Shown here piece by piece: positions 8,525 through 17,685 of a stretch of 64,000 nt of DNA (its first letter is position 1; each line of letters begins with the position of its first letter). The stretch is from Nostoc paludosum FACHB-159 (lineage in GTDB: Bacteria > Cyanobacteriota > Cyanobacteriia > Cyanobacteriales > Nostocaceae), in the NCBI RefSeq assembly GCF_014698835.1, contig NZ_JACJTU010000001.1, positions 248,001-312,000 of the forward strand, read 5' to 3'. Under the pieces are notes generated by a model. The model searched no databases. It worked only from the letters and a program-made list of their open reading frames with translations, and was not told where the DNA came from. The position numbers were made by a program, and so were the translations under genes.

Positions 8525-9527
8525 ATGCACAATTTTGATATCGCTTATCGGTCTGCCTGACAGCCTCCCTGGACACAATCAATCTTAACAAAGATTAATA
8601 TAATTTTATATCTTTAGAGCGAGACTAGTGTTAATTTACTTAAGTGAGAGGAAGAAATATAAATTATTTCTTAAATATTTACCAGAATCAGCCTCTTTGT
8701 CTGAAACCCAATAAACTGTCGCGGCGATCGCTAGTTCCTACTGAGCCACGAGCCGGATACCGTACCGCACAAAAGGAGGCGCAAAATTATACTTCATGAT
8801 GCTGGTTGTTGGTATATTCTCTCTGGTAGGTAGTGGCTACTGAAAAATTGTTCTAAAATTTGCGAGGGATCTAAAGCCTGGAACATATTTTTACGAGTGG
8901 CAACCTAGTTATCAATCATTCTTCATATGTTGAGAAAAAGTTAGTTTATCCATTGAGAAATTATTTCTCGTCCGAACAGATCAAGAATGATTGTCAATCT
9001 TTAATCTCTAGTACCTAATCATGAGTTGTAATTACTTAAGTAAAAGTTGCTGCTTAGTTCCTCTACTTATTGAAGAAATCGAGGATCTAAATCCAGTTGA
9101 GGTAAGTTTATTCCGTCTCTAGGACATCATCGACTAAATAAACTTAACTATTTAGAATAGGTAAAAAACTGAGAGTATCAGTATTATCTCTTTTGACTTT
9201 GACCTATTTCTAATATCCCTTTTACAAAAAATCTGGAAATATTAAGTAAGGAATTTCTGAAAAATGGACACCTCGATGGTTGTGATTAATCTCCACTTAC
9301 CCTATCTATAATTATGGTTAAGTCTCAGGATAGAAATTTATTTTTTTTTAGCAGAGAAAAAAGAAAGAAAATAAAATAGTTATGCAACCTGATTAGTAAT
9401 TAATCAAAATTTTTAAGTTGAATTAAATAACTGATGTTTGATTTAGGAGTTGGGCTTCGATGATTTATATCTCAGTCCCTCCAGTGGAACCTTATTAATG
9501 GTGTGCCTACCAATAAGTGAGGTCTAA

Positions 9528-9941
9528 TTGCAGGATAAGTGTAACCAAAATCGGAAACGTTCAAAGCGACGGGCTATTTACTGTCCAATTCATGGATGCT
9601 ATTTGGATAGTGTGAGTCAAAAGTATAAATTATATGCCGATCGAGCCGGACAACTCCAACAAAGGGGGATAGGACGGCAGAATGCACTAATTTTAGTGGC
9701 AACTAAAACAGCTATTCCTTTAGAAGGAGAATGGTTGGAAGAATTTTGGTGCAATCTATGTCAGCAAACAAAGTGGTATCACGTCAAGAAATGCGATCGT
9801 ACTTATGAAGTGGCGATCGCACCCTCAGAACTTTGGCAGCAAGCAAGTGGCGTAATTCACCCCGAAGGCAACCCTTCCGTAGGAGAGTTTACTAAAAGAC
9901 AAGCCAGAATAGCCGGTAGCGGCATCAAAGATTTTCGGTAA
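9528..9941 (+). CDS. Conserved cyanobacterial protein of unknown function
   Basis: A 137-residue, basic, soluble protein. I recall similar proteins in Nostocales next to exopolysaccharide genes but no function is known to me. Visible features are a basic N-terminus (NRKRSKRRA), a CPIHGC pair and a second pair CNLC with a following TKWYHVKKC, which together could bind a metal. The start must be TTG at 9528: the codon just upstream is a TAA stop and there is no internal ATG. A decayed copy lies at 8223-8524. The gene is 54 bp upstream of the Wzc-type gene and in the same orientation, so it may be the first gene of the exopolysaccharide operon and could have a regulatory role (inference). Confidence 0.75.
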   Translation: MQDKCNQNRKRSKRRAIYCPIHGCYLDSVSQKYKLYADRAGQLQQRGIGRQNALILVATKTAIPLEGEWLEEFWCNLCQQTKWYHVKKCDRTYEVAIAPSELWQQASGVIHPEGNPSVGEFTKRQARIAGSGIKDFR

Positions 9942-9995
9942 AGACACTTTAAAATAATTGCAGCCTCCCATAGACCAATAAAATATCTTGCGATT

Positions 9996-12179
9996 ATGGA
10001 AACTAAAGCAAACTCTGAAGAGATAGACTTTCAAAAATATCTACTCGTTTTACAACGACGTTGGCTTGCTACAGTCGGAATTTGGGCAATTGTTACTGCC
10101 GCTGCAACCTTGTTTGCACTGTCATTAAAACCATCATATAAAGCAGATGGCAGTTTGTTGATTAGGACGAATGAAACCTCTTCGTTAACTGGTCTAGGAG
10201 AAGCTATAGGCAGACTAGAGTCTTTAACTTCTACAAATAATCCTCTAGAAACCCAAGCCAAAATAGTGACATCTGTGCCAGTTCTTGAGGAAACTATTAG
10301 AACGCTTGGCCTAAAAGATAAACAAGGCGAACCTTTGAAAATTCAGGACTTTCTGCAAAAACTGAAGATAGAAAATGCTAAAGGGACTGAGATTTTACAA
10401 GTTTCCTATACAGATCAAGATCCAGTTTTAGCTGCCGAAGTTGTCAACCAACTGATGCAAGTTTATATCAGGAATAACATAGAAGCTAATCGGGCTGAGG
10501 CAGCGTCAGCGCGGAAATTTATCGGGCAAGAAATACCTGCCACCGAGGCAGCTGTACAAAAAGCAGAGTCAAATCTACGTAAATTTAAAGAGGAAAATAA
10601 AATAATTGCTCTAGAAACTGAAGCATCCATAGCAGTCCAAACTATTTCCAGCTTAGAACAGCAAATTTCTCAAGCCCAAGCTCAATTTGTGAACGTCAAT
10701 GCTAGGGTACAAAAATTGCAAAATCAGGCAAGCATTGATTCACAGCAATCTGTGAGTTTTGCCTCCTTGAGTCAAATACCTGGAATTCAACAAGTGTTGA
10801 CTCAACTTCAAGAAGCACAAAACGAGTTGACAGTTGAGCAAACTCGTTTGCAGCCAACTCATCCTAACATCATCAATTTGCGAGAAAAAATTACTGGTCT
10901 CAACAATTTACTACAAAATCGTATCAACCGAAGCATAGGTAGTAATCAGCAAATTCCTGCAAAAAATTTACAAATTGGAGAACTACGTCAAAGTCTGATT
11001 GAAGATTTTGCTCGCACTGAGACAGAACGGGCTGGTTTAGCCGAACAAATTGCTACACTTTCTGATAAGTGGTATGCATACAAACAACGAGCAAACGTTT
11101 TACCCAAGCTCGAACAGACCCAGCGCGAACTTGAGCGCAAATTGAAAGCGGCTCAAACAACTTACGAAGTACTTTTGACAAAACTGCAAGAAGTTCAGGT
11201 AGCAGAGAACCAAAATATTGGCAATGCTCGGATCATCTCCTCTGCCTTAGTACCAGACGATCCTACTGGTCCTCGCAAAGCCCTGTTTCTATTAGGGGGT
11301 GGAGTTATTGGTCTGATGCTTGGCATTATTGCTGCTTTCACTTTAGATCTAATTGATAGCTCCGTGAAAACAGTTAAAGAAGCTAGGCAATTGTTTCAAT
11401 ATACTCTACTAGGGGTGATTCCTTCAGTAGGTAGGAATCTTAAAAAGAGTTCTGTAGAGCAACAGATCCCCAGAATAATTGGCAGAGAGATTCCCCAGTA
11501 TCCTGTTGGTGATGCATACCAAATGCTGCAAGCCAACTTACAGTTTCTAAATTCCGATAAAAAGCTAAAAGCGATCGTAGTTACTAGTTCTGTATCCAAA
11601 GAAGGCAAGTCTGAGGTAGCTGCAAATTTAGCTGTGACAATGGCTCAGTCAGGACAACGAGTACTACTAGTGGATGCCAATATGCGCCATCCAGTGCAGC
11701 ATCATATTTGGGAAATGACAAATGCAGTCGGGCTATCCAATGTCATGATTGACCAAGTTCCTCTGAGTGTAACTGTACACAAAGTAATGCCAAACCTTGA
11801 CGTTCTACCTTCTGGAGTTGTACCTCCTAACCCAGCAGTACTTCTAGATTCCCAGAGGATGGCTAAACTAGTCGGTTATTTTACACAGAAGTACGATTTC
11901 GTAATTTTCGATACCCCTTCCCTCGCAGGAATGCTAGATGCTGCTGTTTTAAGTAAGTTAGTTGACGGTATCTTGTTGGTGGTTCGCCCTGGAGTGATTA
12001 ACTATGACACCGCCAATGCGGCTAAAGAGTTTCTCAGACAGTCAGGGCAACAAGTTTTAGGGATGGTAATTAACGGCGTGAATATCAAACGAGAAACTGA
12101 CAGCTACTTCTACTACTCCAGAGAATCAACTGAGTCGAATTTATTATCGAACAAGACAAAAAAGAAACAAGCTGTTTGA
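9996..12179 (+). CDS. Polysaccharide co-polymerase / tyrosine autokinase (Wzc/GumC type)
   Basis: Inner-membrane protein of 727 residues controlling polysaccharide chain length and export. The Wzz domain begins at DFQKYLLVLQRRW with the first membrane helix (about 28-48), followed by a long coiled-coil periplasmic region (about 150-400) and a second membrane helix at ALFLLGGGVIGLMLGIIAAF (about 430-450). The cytoplasmic BY-kinase domain has Walker A SVSKEGKSEVAANLA, Walker A' VLLVDANMRHP and Walker B YDFVIFDTPS. The usual Walker A start (GEGKST) is altered to KEGKSE, and A' has DAN for the usual DAD, so catalytic strength is uncertain. The C-terminus carries a small tyrosine cluster (SYFYYS), the typical autophosphorylation tail. 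It heads the exopolysaccharide locus. Confidence 0.92.
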   Translation: METKANSEEIDFQKYLLVLQRRWLATVGIWAIVTAAATLFALSLKPSYKADGSLLIRTNETSSLTGLGEAIGRLESLTSTNNPLETQAKIVTSVPVLEETIRTLGLKDKQGEPLKIQDFLQKLKIENAKGTEILQVSYTDQDPVLAAEVVNQLMQVYIRNNIEANRAEAASARKFIGQEIPATEAAVQKAESNLRKFKEENKIIALETEASIAVQTISSLEQQISQAQAQFVNVNARVQKLQNQASIDSQQSVSFASLSQIPGIQQVLTQLQEAQNELTVEQTRLQPTHPNIINLREKITGLNNLLQNRINRSIGSNQQIPAKNLQIGELRQSLIEDFARTETERAGLAEQIATLSDKWYAYKQRANVLPKLEQTQRELERKLKAAQTTYEVLLTKLQEVQVAENQNIGNARIISSALVPDDPTGPRKALFLLGGGVIGLMLGIIAAFTLDLIDSSVKTVKEARQLFQYTLLGVIPSVGRNLKKSSVEQQIPRIIGREIPQYPVGDAYQMLQANLQFLNSDKKLKAIVVTSSVSKEGKSEVAANLAVTMAQSGQRVLLVDANMRHPVQHHIWEMTNAVGLSNVMIDQVPLSVTVHKVMPNLDVLPSGVVPPNPAVLLDSQRMAKLVGYFTQKYDFVIFDTPSLAGMLDAAVLSKLVDGILLVVRPGVINYDTANAAKEFLRQSGQQVLGMVINGVNIKRETDSYFYYSRESTESNLLSNKTKKKQAV

Positions 12180-12208
12180 GTTAGCCAAAACCACAACAAA
12201 AAAGTTTG

Positions 12209-13522
12209 ATGCTAGGGAAATTCAAAATTGAGAAGCTATCGCTCCTAAAATCTCGCACCGGTCTGCGTGCAATTATTACGAATACAGGTTGGTTGTTTGC
12301 TGACCGGATTATTCGGATGGGTGTAGGTCTAATTGTGGGGGTTTGGGTTGCACGCTACTTGGGAGTACAGCAGTATGGTCTTTTTAACTATGCCGTTGCC
12401 TTTGTCGCCTTATTCAGTCCGCTTGCAACACTAGGGTTAGACAACATAGTAGTTCGGGATCTTGTGCGTGACTCATCGAACAAAGAGACAATTGTAGGGA
12501 CAACTTTCTGGCTCAAATTACTTGGTGGAGTGGCTTCTTTATTATTAGCAGTTAGTGTGATATATGTGTTGCGCCAAGATCAAAAGGTCACTGTTTGGCT
12601 AGTAGCAATTTTGGCAAGTGTAGGAATTTTTCAAGCTGTAGATGCCATTGATTTTTGGTTTCAGTCTCAAGTGCTATCCAAGTACACCGTAATTGCTAAA
12701 AATACAGCTTTTATCATTGTTACTCTGGTGAAGGTAGCTCTGATTGATATGCACGCACCATTAATTGCTTTTGCCTGGGTGACATTGGCAGAATTTAGCT
12801 TGGGTGCAGTTGGTTTGGCCGTCGCCTACAGAATCAAGGGTTATTCGTTGGGGTTGTGGCGTTGGAGTTTTCCTGTCGCCAAGACTTTGCTCAAAGATAG
12901 TTGGCCTCTGATTCTTTCTGGGATGACAATCATGATTTACATGAAAATCGACCAGATTATGCTAGGAGAAATGATTGGCGATAGTGCTGTAGGAATTTAT
13001 TCGGCTGCGTCCCGTATTTCTGAAGTTTGGTATTTTATTCCTACAGCGATCGTCTCTTCAGTGTCTCCAACAATTTATGCTGCCAAACAAACCAGTGAAG
13101 CGCTTTACTATCAGCGGCTCAAACAATTATTGCGTCTGATCGTGGTGATTTCTGTTGCGATCGCTCTGCCGATGTCATTTCTATCCGGATCGATAATTAC
13201 CATACTGTTTGGCGATGGTTATGCAGCTGCCGGACCAGTACTGGCAATTCATATCTGGGCTTCCTTATTTGTTTTTATGGGGGTGGCAACATCACCGTGG
13301 TTTATTAGTGAGGATTTGACTCATCTTTCCCTAAATAGAACTTTACTAGGGGCAATTATTAATGTGCTGTTAAATTTTTTATTGATTCCTCAGTATGCTG
13401 GAGTTGGGGCTGCTATAGCAACTGTAATATCTCAATCATTTGCTACTTTTTTCAGCCATGCCATTCATCCAAAAACACGAAAAATATTTAAGTTGCAACT
13501 GAAATCATTGTTACCTTTTTAG
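12209..13522 (+). CDS. Wzx-type oligosaccharide flippase
   Basis: Integral membrane protein of about 437 residues in the MATE/polysaccharide-transporter (RfbX-like) superfamily, predicted to flip lipid-linked repeat units across the plasma membrane. It has 12 or so hydrophobic segments, and the N-terminal NTGWLFADRIIRMGVGLIVG followed by VARYLGVQQYGLFNYAVAF is characteristic of the family. ATG at 12209 is preferred to the in-frame TTG at 12206. It lies 29 bp after the Wzc gene in the same direction and is most likely in the same operon. With the Wzy-type gene at 16302 and Wzc it makes this a Wzx/Wzy-dependent system. Confidence 0.9.
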   Translation: MLGKFKIEKLSLLKSRTGLRAIITNTGWLFADRIIRMGVGLIVGVWVARYLGVQQYGLFNYAVAFVALFSPLATLGLDNIVVRDLVRDSSNKETIVGTTFWLKLLGGVASLLLAVSVIYVLRQDQKVTVWLVAILASVGIFQAVDAIDFWFQSQVLSKYTVIAKNTAFIIVTLVKVALIDMHAPLIAFAWVTLAEFSLGAVGLAVAYRIKGYSLGLWRWSFPVAKTLLKDSWPLILSGMTIMIYMKIDQIMLGEMIGDSAVGIYSAASRISEVWYFIPTAIVSSVSPTIYAAKQTSEALYYQRLKQLLRLIVVISVAIALPMSFLSGSIITILFGDGYAAAGPVLAIHIWASLFVFMGVATSPWFISEDLTHLSLNRTLLGAIINVLLNFLLIPQYAGVGAAIATVISQSFATFFSHAIHPKTRKIFKLQLKSLLPF

Positions 13523-13596
13523 CGATCGCTTCATTTCACTCAAACTCAAAAAGGTTGCTATTATCTCATAATTAATATTCGTTGTAGGATTTTATA

Positions 13597-14436
13597 ATGT
13601 ATAAAACAACCAAGCAAAATATTTTGGATATTGTCATATCTACTTATAGATTTTTTTTCCTAAGGAAATCATTATTCAAGTTAAATAAGCTAATTTTTAG
13701 TCTCAGTTTGAGAGGTATGGGAATTCTTAATCATGAGAATGATAGATTAAGCGGTGAAGATTTTTTTATAAAAAAAATAGCAAAAATTTTGCATAATTCA
13801 GTAGTAATAGATGTGGGAGCGAATATTGGCAATTACTCTAACAAAATTAAAACTTCATCACCAAGTACAAATATCTATGCATTTGAACCTCATCCCAATA
13901 CCTTCACAGAGCTTGAAATTCAAGCTAATCAAAATCATTATGTAGCGTTGAATGCAGCTTGTAGCGATCTAGCAGGTAGCTTACAACTGTATGACTATGA
14001 AAAGAAAACTTCCCATGCTTCTCTCTATAAAGATGTCATCGATAAGATACACAAAGGAGTTTCACAAAGTTGGTATGTGAACGTAACTACAATAGATGAA
14101 TTTGTTAAAAGTTCTGAAATCGAGCGTATTCGCCTATTAAAGATAGACACCGAGGGAAATGAGCTTAAAGTATTATTGGGAGCTAAAGAAAGTCTTGCAG
14201 AAGGATTAATTGATATTATCCAACTTGAATTTAATGAAATGAATGTTATTAGTAGAGTTTTCTTTAGAGACATTTATGAAATATTAAACAATTATTTACT
14301 TTACAGATTACTACCAGATGGTTTGGTTTTTTTGGGTGAATACTATTCATTAAATTTGGAAATATTTGCTTATCAGAATATTATTGCTATTAGAAAAGAA
14401 TACATTAATGAAGTGAAAGATTGGCTAGATATTTAA
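13597..14436 (+). CDS. FkbM-family methyltransferase
   Basis: SAM-dependent methyltransferase of 279 residues. Motif I is VVIDVGANIGNYSNKI (about residues 69-84), followed by IYAFEPHPNTFTEL and the FkbM segment IRLLKIDTEGNELKVL. It probably O-methylates a sugar of the exopolysaccharide repeat unit, as judged by its position between the flippase and glycosyltransferase genes. The gene is noticeably AT-rich compared with the flanking metabolic genes, as is usual for polysaccharide loci that have been exchanged between strains. Confidence 0.85.
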   Translation: MYKTTKQNILDIVISTYRFFFLRKSLFKLNKLIFSLSLRGMGILNHENDRLSGEDFFIKKIAKILHNSVVIDVGANIGNYSNKIKTSSPSTNIYAFEPHPNTFTELEIQANQNHYVALNAACSDLAGSLQLYDYEKKTSHASLYKDVIDKIHKGVSQSWYVNVTTIDEFVKSSEIERIRLLKIDTEGNELKVLLGAKESLAEGLIDIIQLEFNEMNVISRVFFRDIYEILNNYLLYRLLPDGLVFLGEYYSLNLEIFAYQNIIAIRKEYINEVKDWLDI

Positions 14437-14551
14437 ACTTAACAAAACTAGATTATGGGCGATCGTAGATTATAAAATCTGAATTCACTCAAGAATTGCA
14501 AGCACGCTGTTACGCGTCTCTTTATACTGAAAGATTAGCTGAGAAACAACA

Positions 14552-15247
14552 ATGTTAAACCAAATTATCGAAAATGTTTACGACTACCGTAACTCTAATT
14601 CATGGTCAGCAAAACTGAGAAAAAAACGGCTGAGTTTTTTTTATTCTCTGATGGCTTTGATACCCCAAACACAAACTAAAGTAAAGATTATTGACGTAGG
14701 AGGAGTCCCAGAGTTTTGGCAAAATTCGGCATTTTTGGAACAACCTTCTGTAGATGTAGAAATTTATATAGTCAATATAAATCCTTTTTATGAAAAACAT
14801 GGAACAAATAATCAGAAAATAAAAATTATGACTGGTGATGCCAGAAATCTAAAACAGTTTCAAGACCAAGAGTTTGACATTGTTTTTTCAAATTCTGTCA
14901 TTGAACACGTAGGAGATTATAGCGATCAACGTCAAATGGCTAATGAAGTCATCCGACTTGGACAAAGGTATTTTATTCAAACACCTAATCTTTACTTTCC
15001 CATTGAACCTCATTTCGTTTTTCCCTTTTTTCAATTTCTTCCAATAGAGCTTAGAGTAGAGTTATTAACTAGCTTTAATCTCGGATGGTTGAAAAAACAA
15101 CCAGATAAACAAAAAGCCAAAAACATAGTTGAATCAATTAAATTATTGAACAAAGACCAGTTTGTTAATCTTTTTCCTGGCGCAAATTATTATGAAGAGA
15201 AAATCTTTGGTTTAACTAAATCTTTGATTGTTTACGGTGGATGGTAA
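14552..15247 (+). CDS. Class I SAM-dependent methyltransferase
   Basis: Methyltransferase of 231 residues (Methyltransf_11-like). A glycine-rich motif I is present as KIIDVGGVPEFW, with an acidic loop in MTGDARNL and the post-motif FDIVFSNSVIEHVGDY (about residues 110-125), which is typical of these enzymes. The substrate is unknown; it lies between other exopolysaccharide genes in the same direction, so a sugar or lipid-linked intermediate is likely. AT-rich like its neighbour. Confidence 0.8.
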   Translation: MLNQIIENVYDYRNSNSWSAKLRKKRLSFFYSLMALIPQTQTKVKIIDVGGVPEFWQNSAFLEQPSVDVEIYIVNINPFYEKHGTNNQKIKIMTGDARNLKQFQDQEFDIVFSNSVIEHVGDYSDQRQMANEVIRLGQRYFIQTPNLYFPIEPHFVFPFFQFLPIELRVELLTSFNLGWLKKQPDKQKAKNIVESIKLLNKDQFVNLFPGANYYEEKIFGLTKSLIVYGGW

Positions 15248-15351
15248 AATTTATTCAGCTTTAGATAAATCTTAAATTTGAAGGATGAGTAATAATTTCC
15301 AAATAAATACCAAGAATTTGTTTTAAGTCTTGACTATGCTCAAAAAAAGCT

Positions 15352-16263
15352 ATGAAAACTCCTGTTGCATTTATTATCTTTAAACGCCCAGATACCACTG
15401 AACAAGTATTTCAAGCAATTCGCCAAGCAAAACCACCAAAACTCTTTGTGATTGCAGATGGCCCGCGTACCGACCGTCCTGAGGAGGTACAAAAGTGCGA
15501 ATTAACTCGTGCAACTATTGAGCGAGTTGATTGGGATTGTGAGGTTTTAAATAACTACTCTGATATTAATTTAGGTTGCGCTAAACGTGTTTCTAGCGGA
15601 CTGGATTGGGTTTTTGACCAAGTTGAAGAGGCAATTATTTTAGAGGATGATTGCGTACCTAATCCTACATTTTTTCCATTTTGTGAAGAATTGTTGGATA
15701 AGTATAGATATGATAACCGAGTGGCCTCAATCTCCGGACAAAATGTTCAGTTTGGGCGTAAAAGGACTAATTACAGCTACTACTTTTCACGATATAACCA
15801 TTGTTGGGGGTGGGCAACTTGGAGACGTGCTTGGCAGCATTTTGATATTCAGATGAAACTTTGGACAGAAATTCAAGAAGGAGGTTTCCTTAATGATATC
15901 CTAACCGATCGGCAGGCGGTGGATTATTGGACTAGCATGTTTGAGTCGGTCTTCGCTAATCCAGCATCTACAATTTGGAGTTATCAATGGACATTTGCTT
16001 GCTGGGTTCAGAGTAGTCTAGGTATTATCTCCAATGTCAATTTAATTTCTAATATTGGTTTTGGTTTAGACTCGACTAATGTCACAGCCAATCAAAAACA
16101 AAGATACGGGAGTCTGCCAACAGAGGCAATAGACTTTCCCATAAAACATCCACCCTTTATAATTCGTGATTTTCAAGCAGATAGCTTTACACAGGAAACT
16201 TTATTTAGACAAAGTAAACTCCAATTATTGAAGCAGCGACTCAATAAGTTACTGAAATATTAG
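15352..16263 (+). CDS. Glycosyltransferase (GT2/GNT-I-like fold)
   Basis: Protein of 303 residues of the type often annotated as family 2 glycosyltransferase or HlpA-like. The N-terminus TPVAFIIFKRPDTTEQVFQA is the nucleotide-sugar binding strand-helix, KLFVIADGPR follows, and the metal-binding acidic motif is IILEDDCVPNPTFF (about residues 97-110). The aromatic HCWGWATWRRAW segment is characteristic of this subgroup. Predicted soluble or membrane-associated, adding one sugar to the exopolysaccharide repeat unit; donor and acceptor cannot be told from sequence. Confidence 0.82.
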   Translation: MKTPVAFIIFKRPDTTEQVFQAIRQAKPPKLFVIADGPRTDRPEEVQKCELTRATIERVDWDCEVLNNYSDINLGCAKRVSSGLDWVFDQVEEAIILEDDCVPNPTFFPFCEELLDKYRYDNRVASISGQNVQFGRKRTNYSYYFSRYNHCWGWATWRRAWQHFDIQMKLWTEIQEGGFLNDILTDRQAVDYWTSMFESVFANPASTIWSYQWTFACWVQSSLGIISNVNLISNIGFGLDSTNVTANQKQRYGSLPTEAIDFPIKHPPFIIRDFQADSFTQETLFRQSKLQLLKQRLNKLLKY

Positions 16264-16301
16264 AAAGATTGTGACAGAAACTTTATTTTAATAATATTTA
16301 A

Positions 16302-17594
16302 ATGAGTGTTTCATCAATAGAGAAGTTTACAGTTAATAGAATACTTAATTTACTATGTAACAAGTTAGAATTTGTTGCTATTTTATTATTCTTTATAGGT
16401 TTCTTTGACGCTAACATTTTTGAATGGCGCGATCGCTTCAACACTGCAAGTTATGGTATTCTACTCTTTCTCATAATTTTGCGATGGAAACGATTCATCT
16501 ATGTTGCTACTAGAGATATATCTCTATTGCTACTAATTGGTGTTCTATTGATATCGTATTTCTGGTCTGCTGCTCCGGAATTTACTTTAGACGAGTCTAA
16601 AAGTGTCGTGCGTGCGATTTTCTTTGGAATTTATCTAGCTGCCCAATATAACCCAAAGGAACTGATGCAGCTATTCCTCAGAATGTTTGGTATAGCGATA
16701 ATTATCAACTTGATATTTACTGGCTTTGTAGTTGCTATTGGCCAACCATACATCGCTATTTCTCAAGCAAACAATGAACCCTCATGGCAAGGTTTTTTGA
16801 CACACAAGCAATATCTAGGTCGGATGATGATGCACGCAGCCATATTATTTTTGTTGAGCTCTTTTTCTCACAAAAGATTTCGTTGGCTGACATGGATTGG
16901 ATTTAGCTTATCAATCATTTTACTTTTTCTCTCAAAAAGTAAGACATCGTGGGTAGGTTTTATAGTTGGATTAACTTTGTTGCCTATTCTCAAATTCACA
17001 AGATGGCACTACAAAATTCGTACAATAATGTATGTCTTTGTAGTATTAATAGCTGGAAGTATCGCTGTGTTGATATTTGGTAACTTAGAAATAATAGTAG
17101 TTGATATTCTACGCAAGCCTCCAGATTTTAATGGGCGTTTTGATATTTGGCAGTTAGCTATTGAAGCTGCTTTAAAACGACCTTTGCTGGGTTATGGGTT
17201 TGCTGGATTTTGGACTTCTAATGAGGGTCTGTTGATCGTTGAACACACTTGGGCAGCATCTACTGTGGGTACTACTAATCGTTTTCACTCCCATAATGGC
17301 TTTATCGATACTATCTTGCAAGTAGGTCTTATAGGATTTTCGCTATTTATATTCAATTTTTTTGCAGCAGTTAAGAGAGTTATTAATTTAATACATTTAA
17401 CTCAAACAATAGAAAGTTTTTGGATGCTTGAATTTCTTATCCTTTCCTTTTTATTACAAGTTAGTGAGACATTAACTCTGATATCATTCCATACAATATG
17501 TTCAATATACGTATCAATAGTACTATCAACTATAATTTGGCAAAATAGGCTCAAAGCTAATGTTGTAAAATTTGCAGAATCAATTAGTGAATAA
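16302..17594 (+). CDS. Wzy-type polymerase / O-antigen ligase-like membrane protein
   Basis: Polytopic membrane protein of 430 residues with about ten or more hydrophobic segments and one large loop in the second half. The loop holds NGRFDIWQLAIEAALKRPLLGYGF and later RFHSHNGFIDTILQVGLIG, the H-N-x-(F/Y)-(I/L) signature of the Wzy_C/WaaL superfamily. In this setting, polymerisation of repeat units is the more likely job than lipid A ligation. It sits among glycosyltransferase genes in the same direction. Confidence 0.88.
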   Translation: MSVSSIEKFTVNRILNLLCNKLEFVAILLFFIGFFDANIFEWRDRFNTASYGILLFLIILRWKRFIYVATRDISLLLLIGVLLISYFWSAAPEFTLDESKSVVRAIFFGIYLAAQYNPKELMQLFLRMFGIAIIINLIFTGFVVAIGQPYIAISQANNEPSWQGFLTHKQYLGRMMMHAAILFLLSSFSHKRFRWLTWIGFSLSIILLFLSKSKTSWVGFIVGLTLLPILKFTRWHYKIRTIMYVFVVLIAGSIAVLIFGNLEIIVVDILRKPPDFNGRFDIWQLAIEAALKRPLLGYGFAGFWTSNEGLLIVEHTWAASTVGTTNRFHSHNGFIDTILQVGLIGFSLFIFNFFAAVKRVINLIHLTQTIESFWMLEFLILSFLLQVSETLTLISFHTICSIYVSIVLSTIIWQNRLKANVVKFAESISE

Positions 17595-17685
17595 ATGAAT
17601 AATAAAAACTAAATTATCAAAATAAAGATTTTTAACCTGAGTATTCTGATAGTGTATCTGAGGCTGAATAAGCCAGGGAATACAA

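Larger units (their letters stand above)
8109..9527. other. 1.4-kb region without an intact gene, upstream of the exopolysaccharide locus
   Basis: Holds a decayed gene copy (8223-8524) and a palindrome inside it, both listed separately. From 8525 to 9527 the DNA is AT-rich and has only very short reading frames; the longest I examined is 33 codons at 9021-9122, without a ribosome binding site. The promoter for the exopolysaccharide genes is expected here but no element is clear. Confidence 0.6.

Noticed and set aside
9021..9122. 33-codon frame starting MSCNYLSKSCC, considered as a small peptide precursor
   Set aside because: No ribosome binding site, no maturation enzyme nearby, and the length is within chance expectation.
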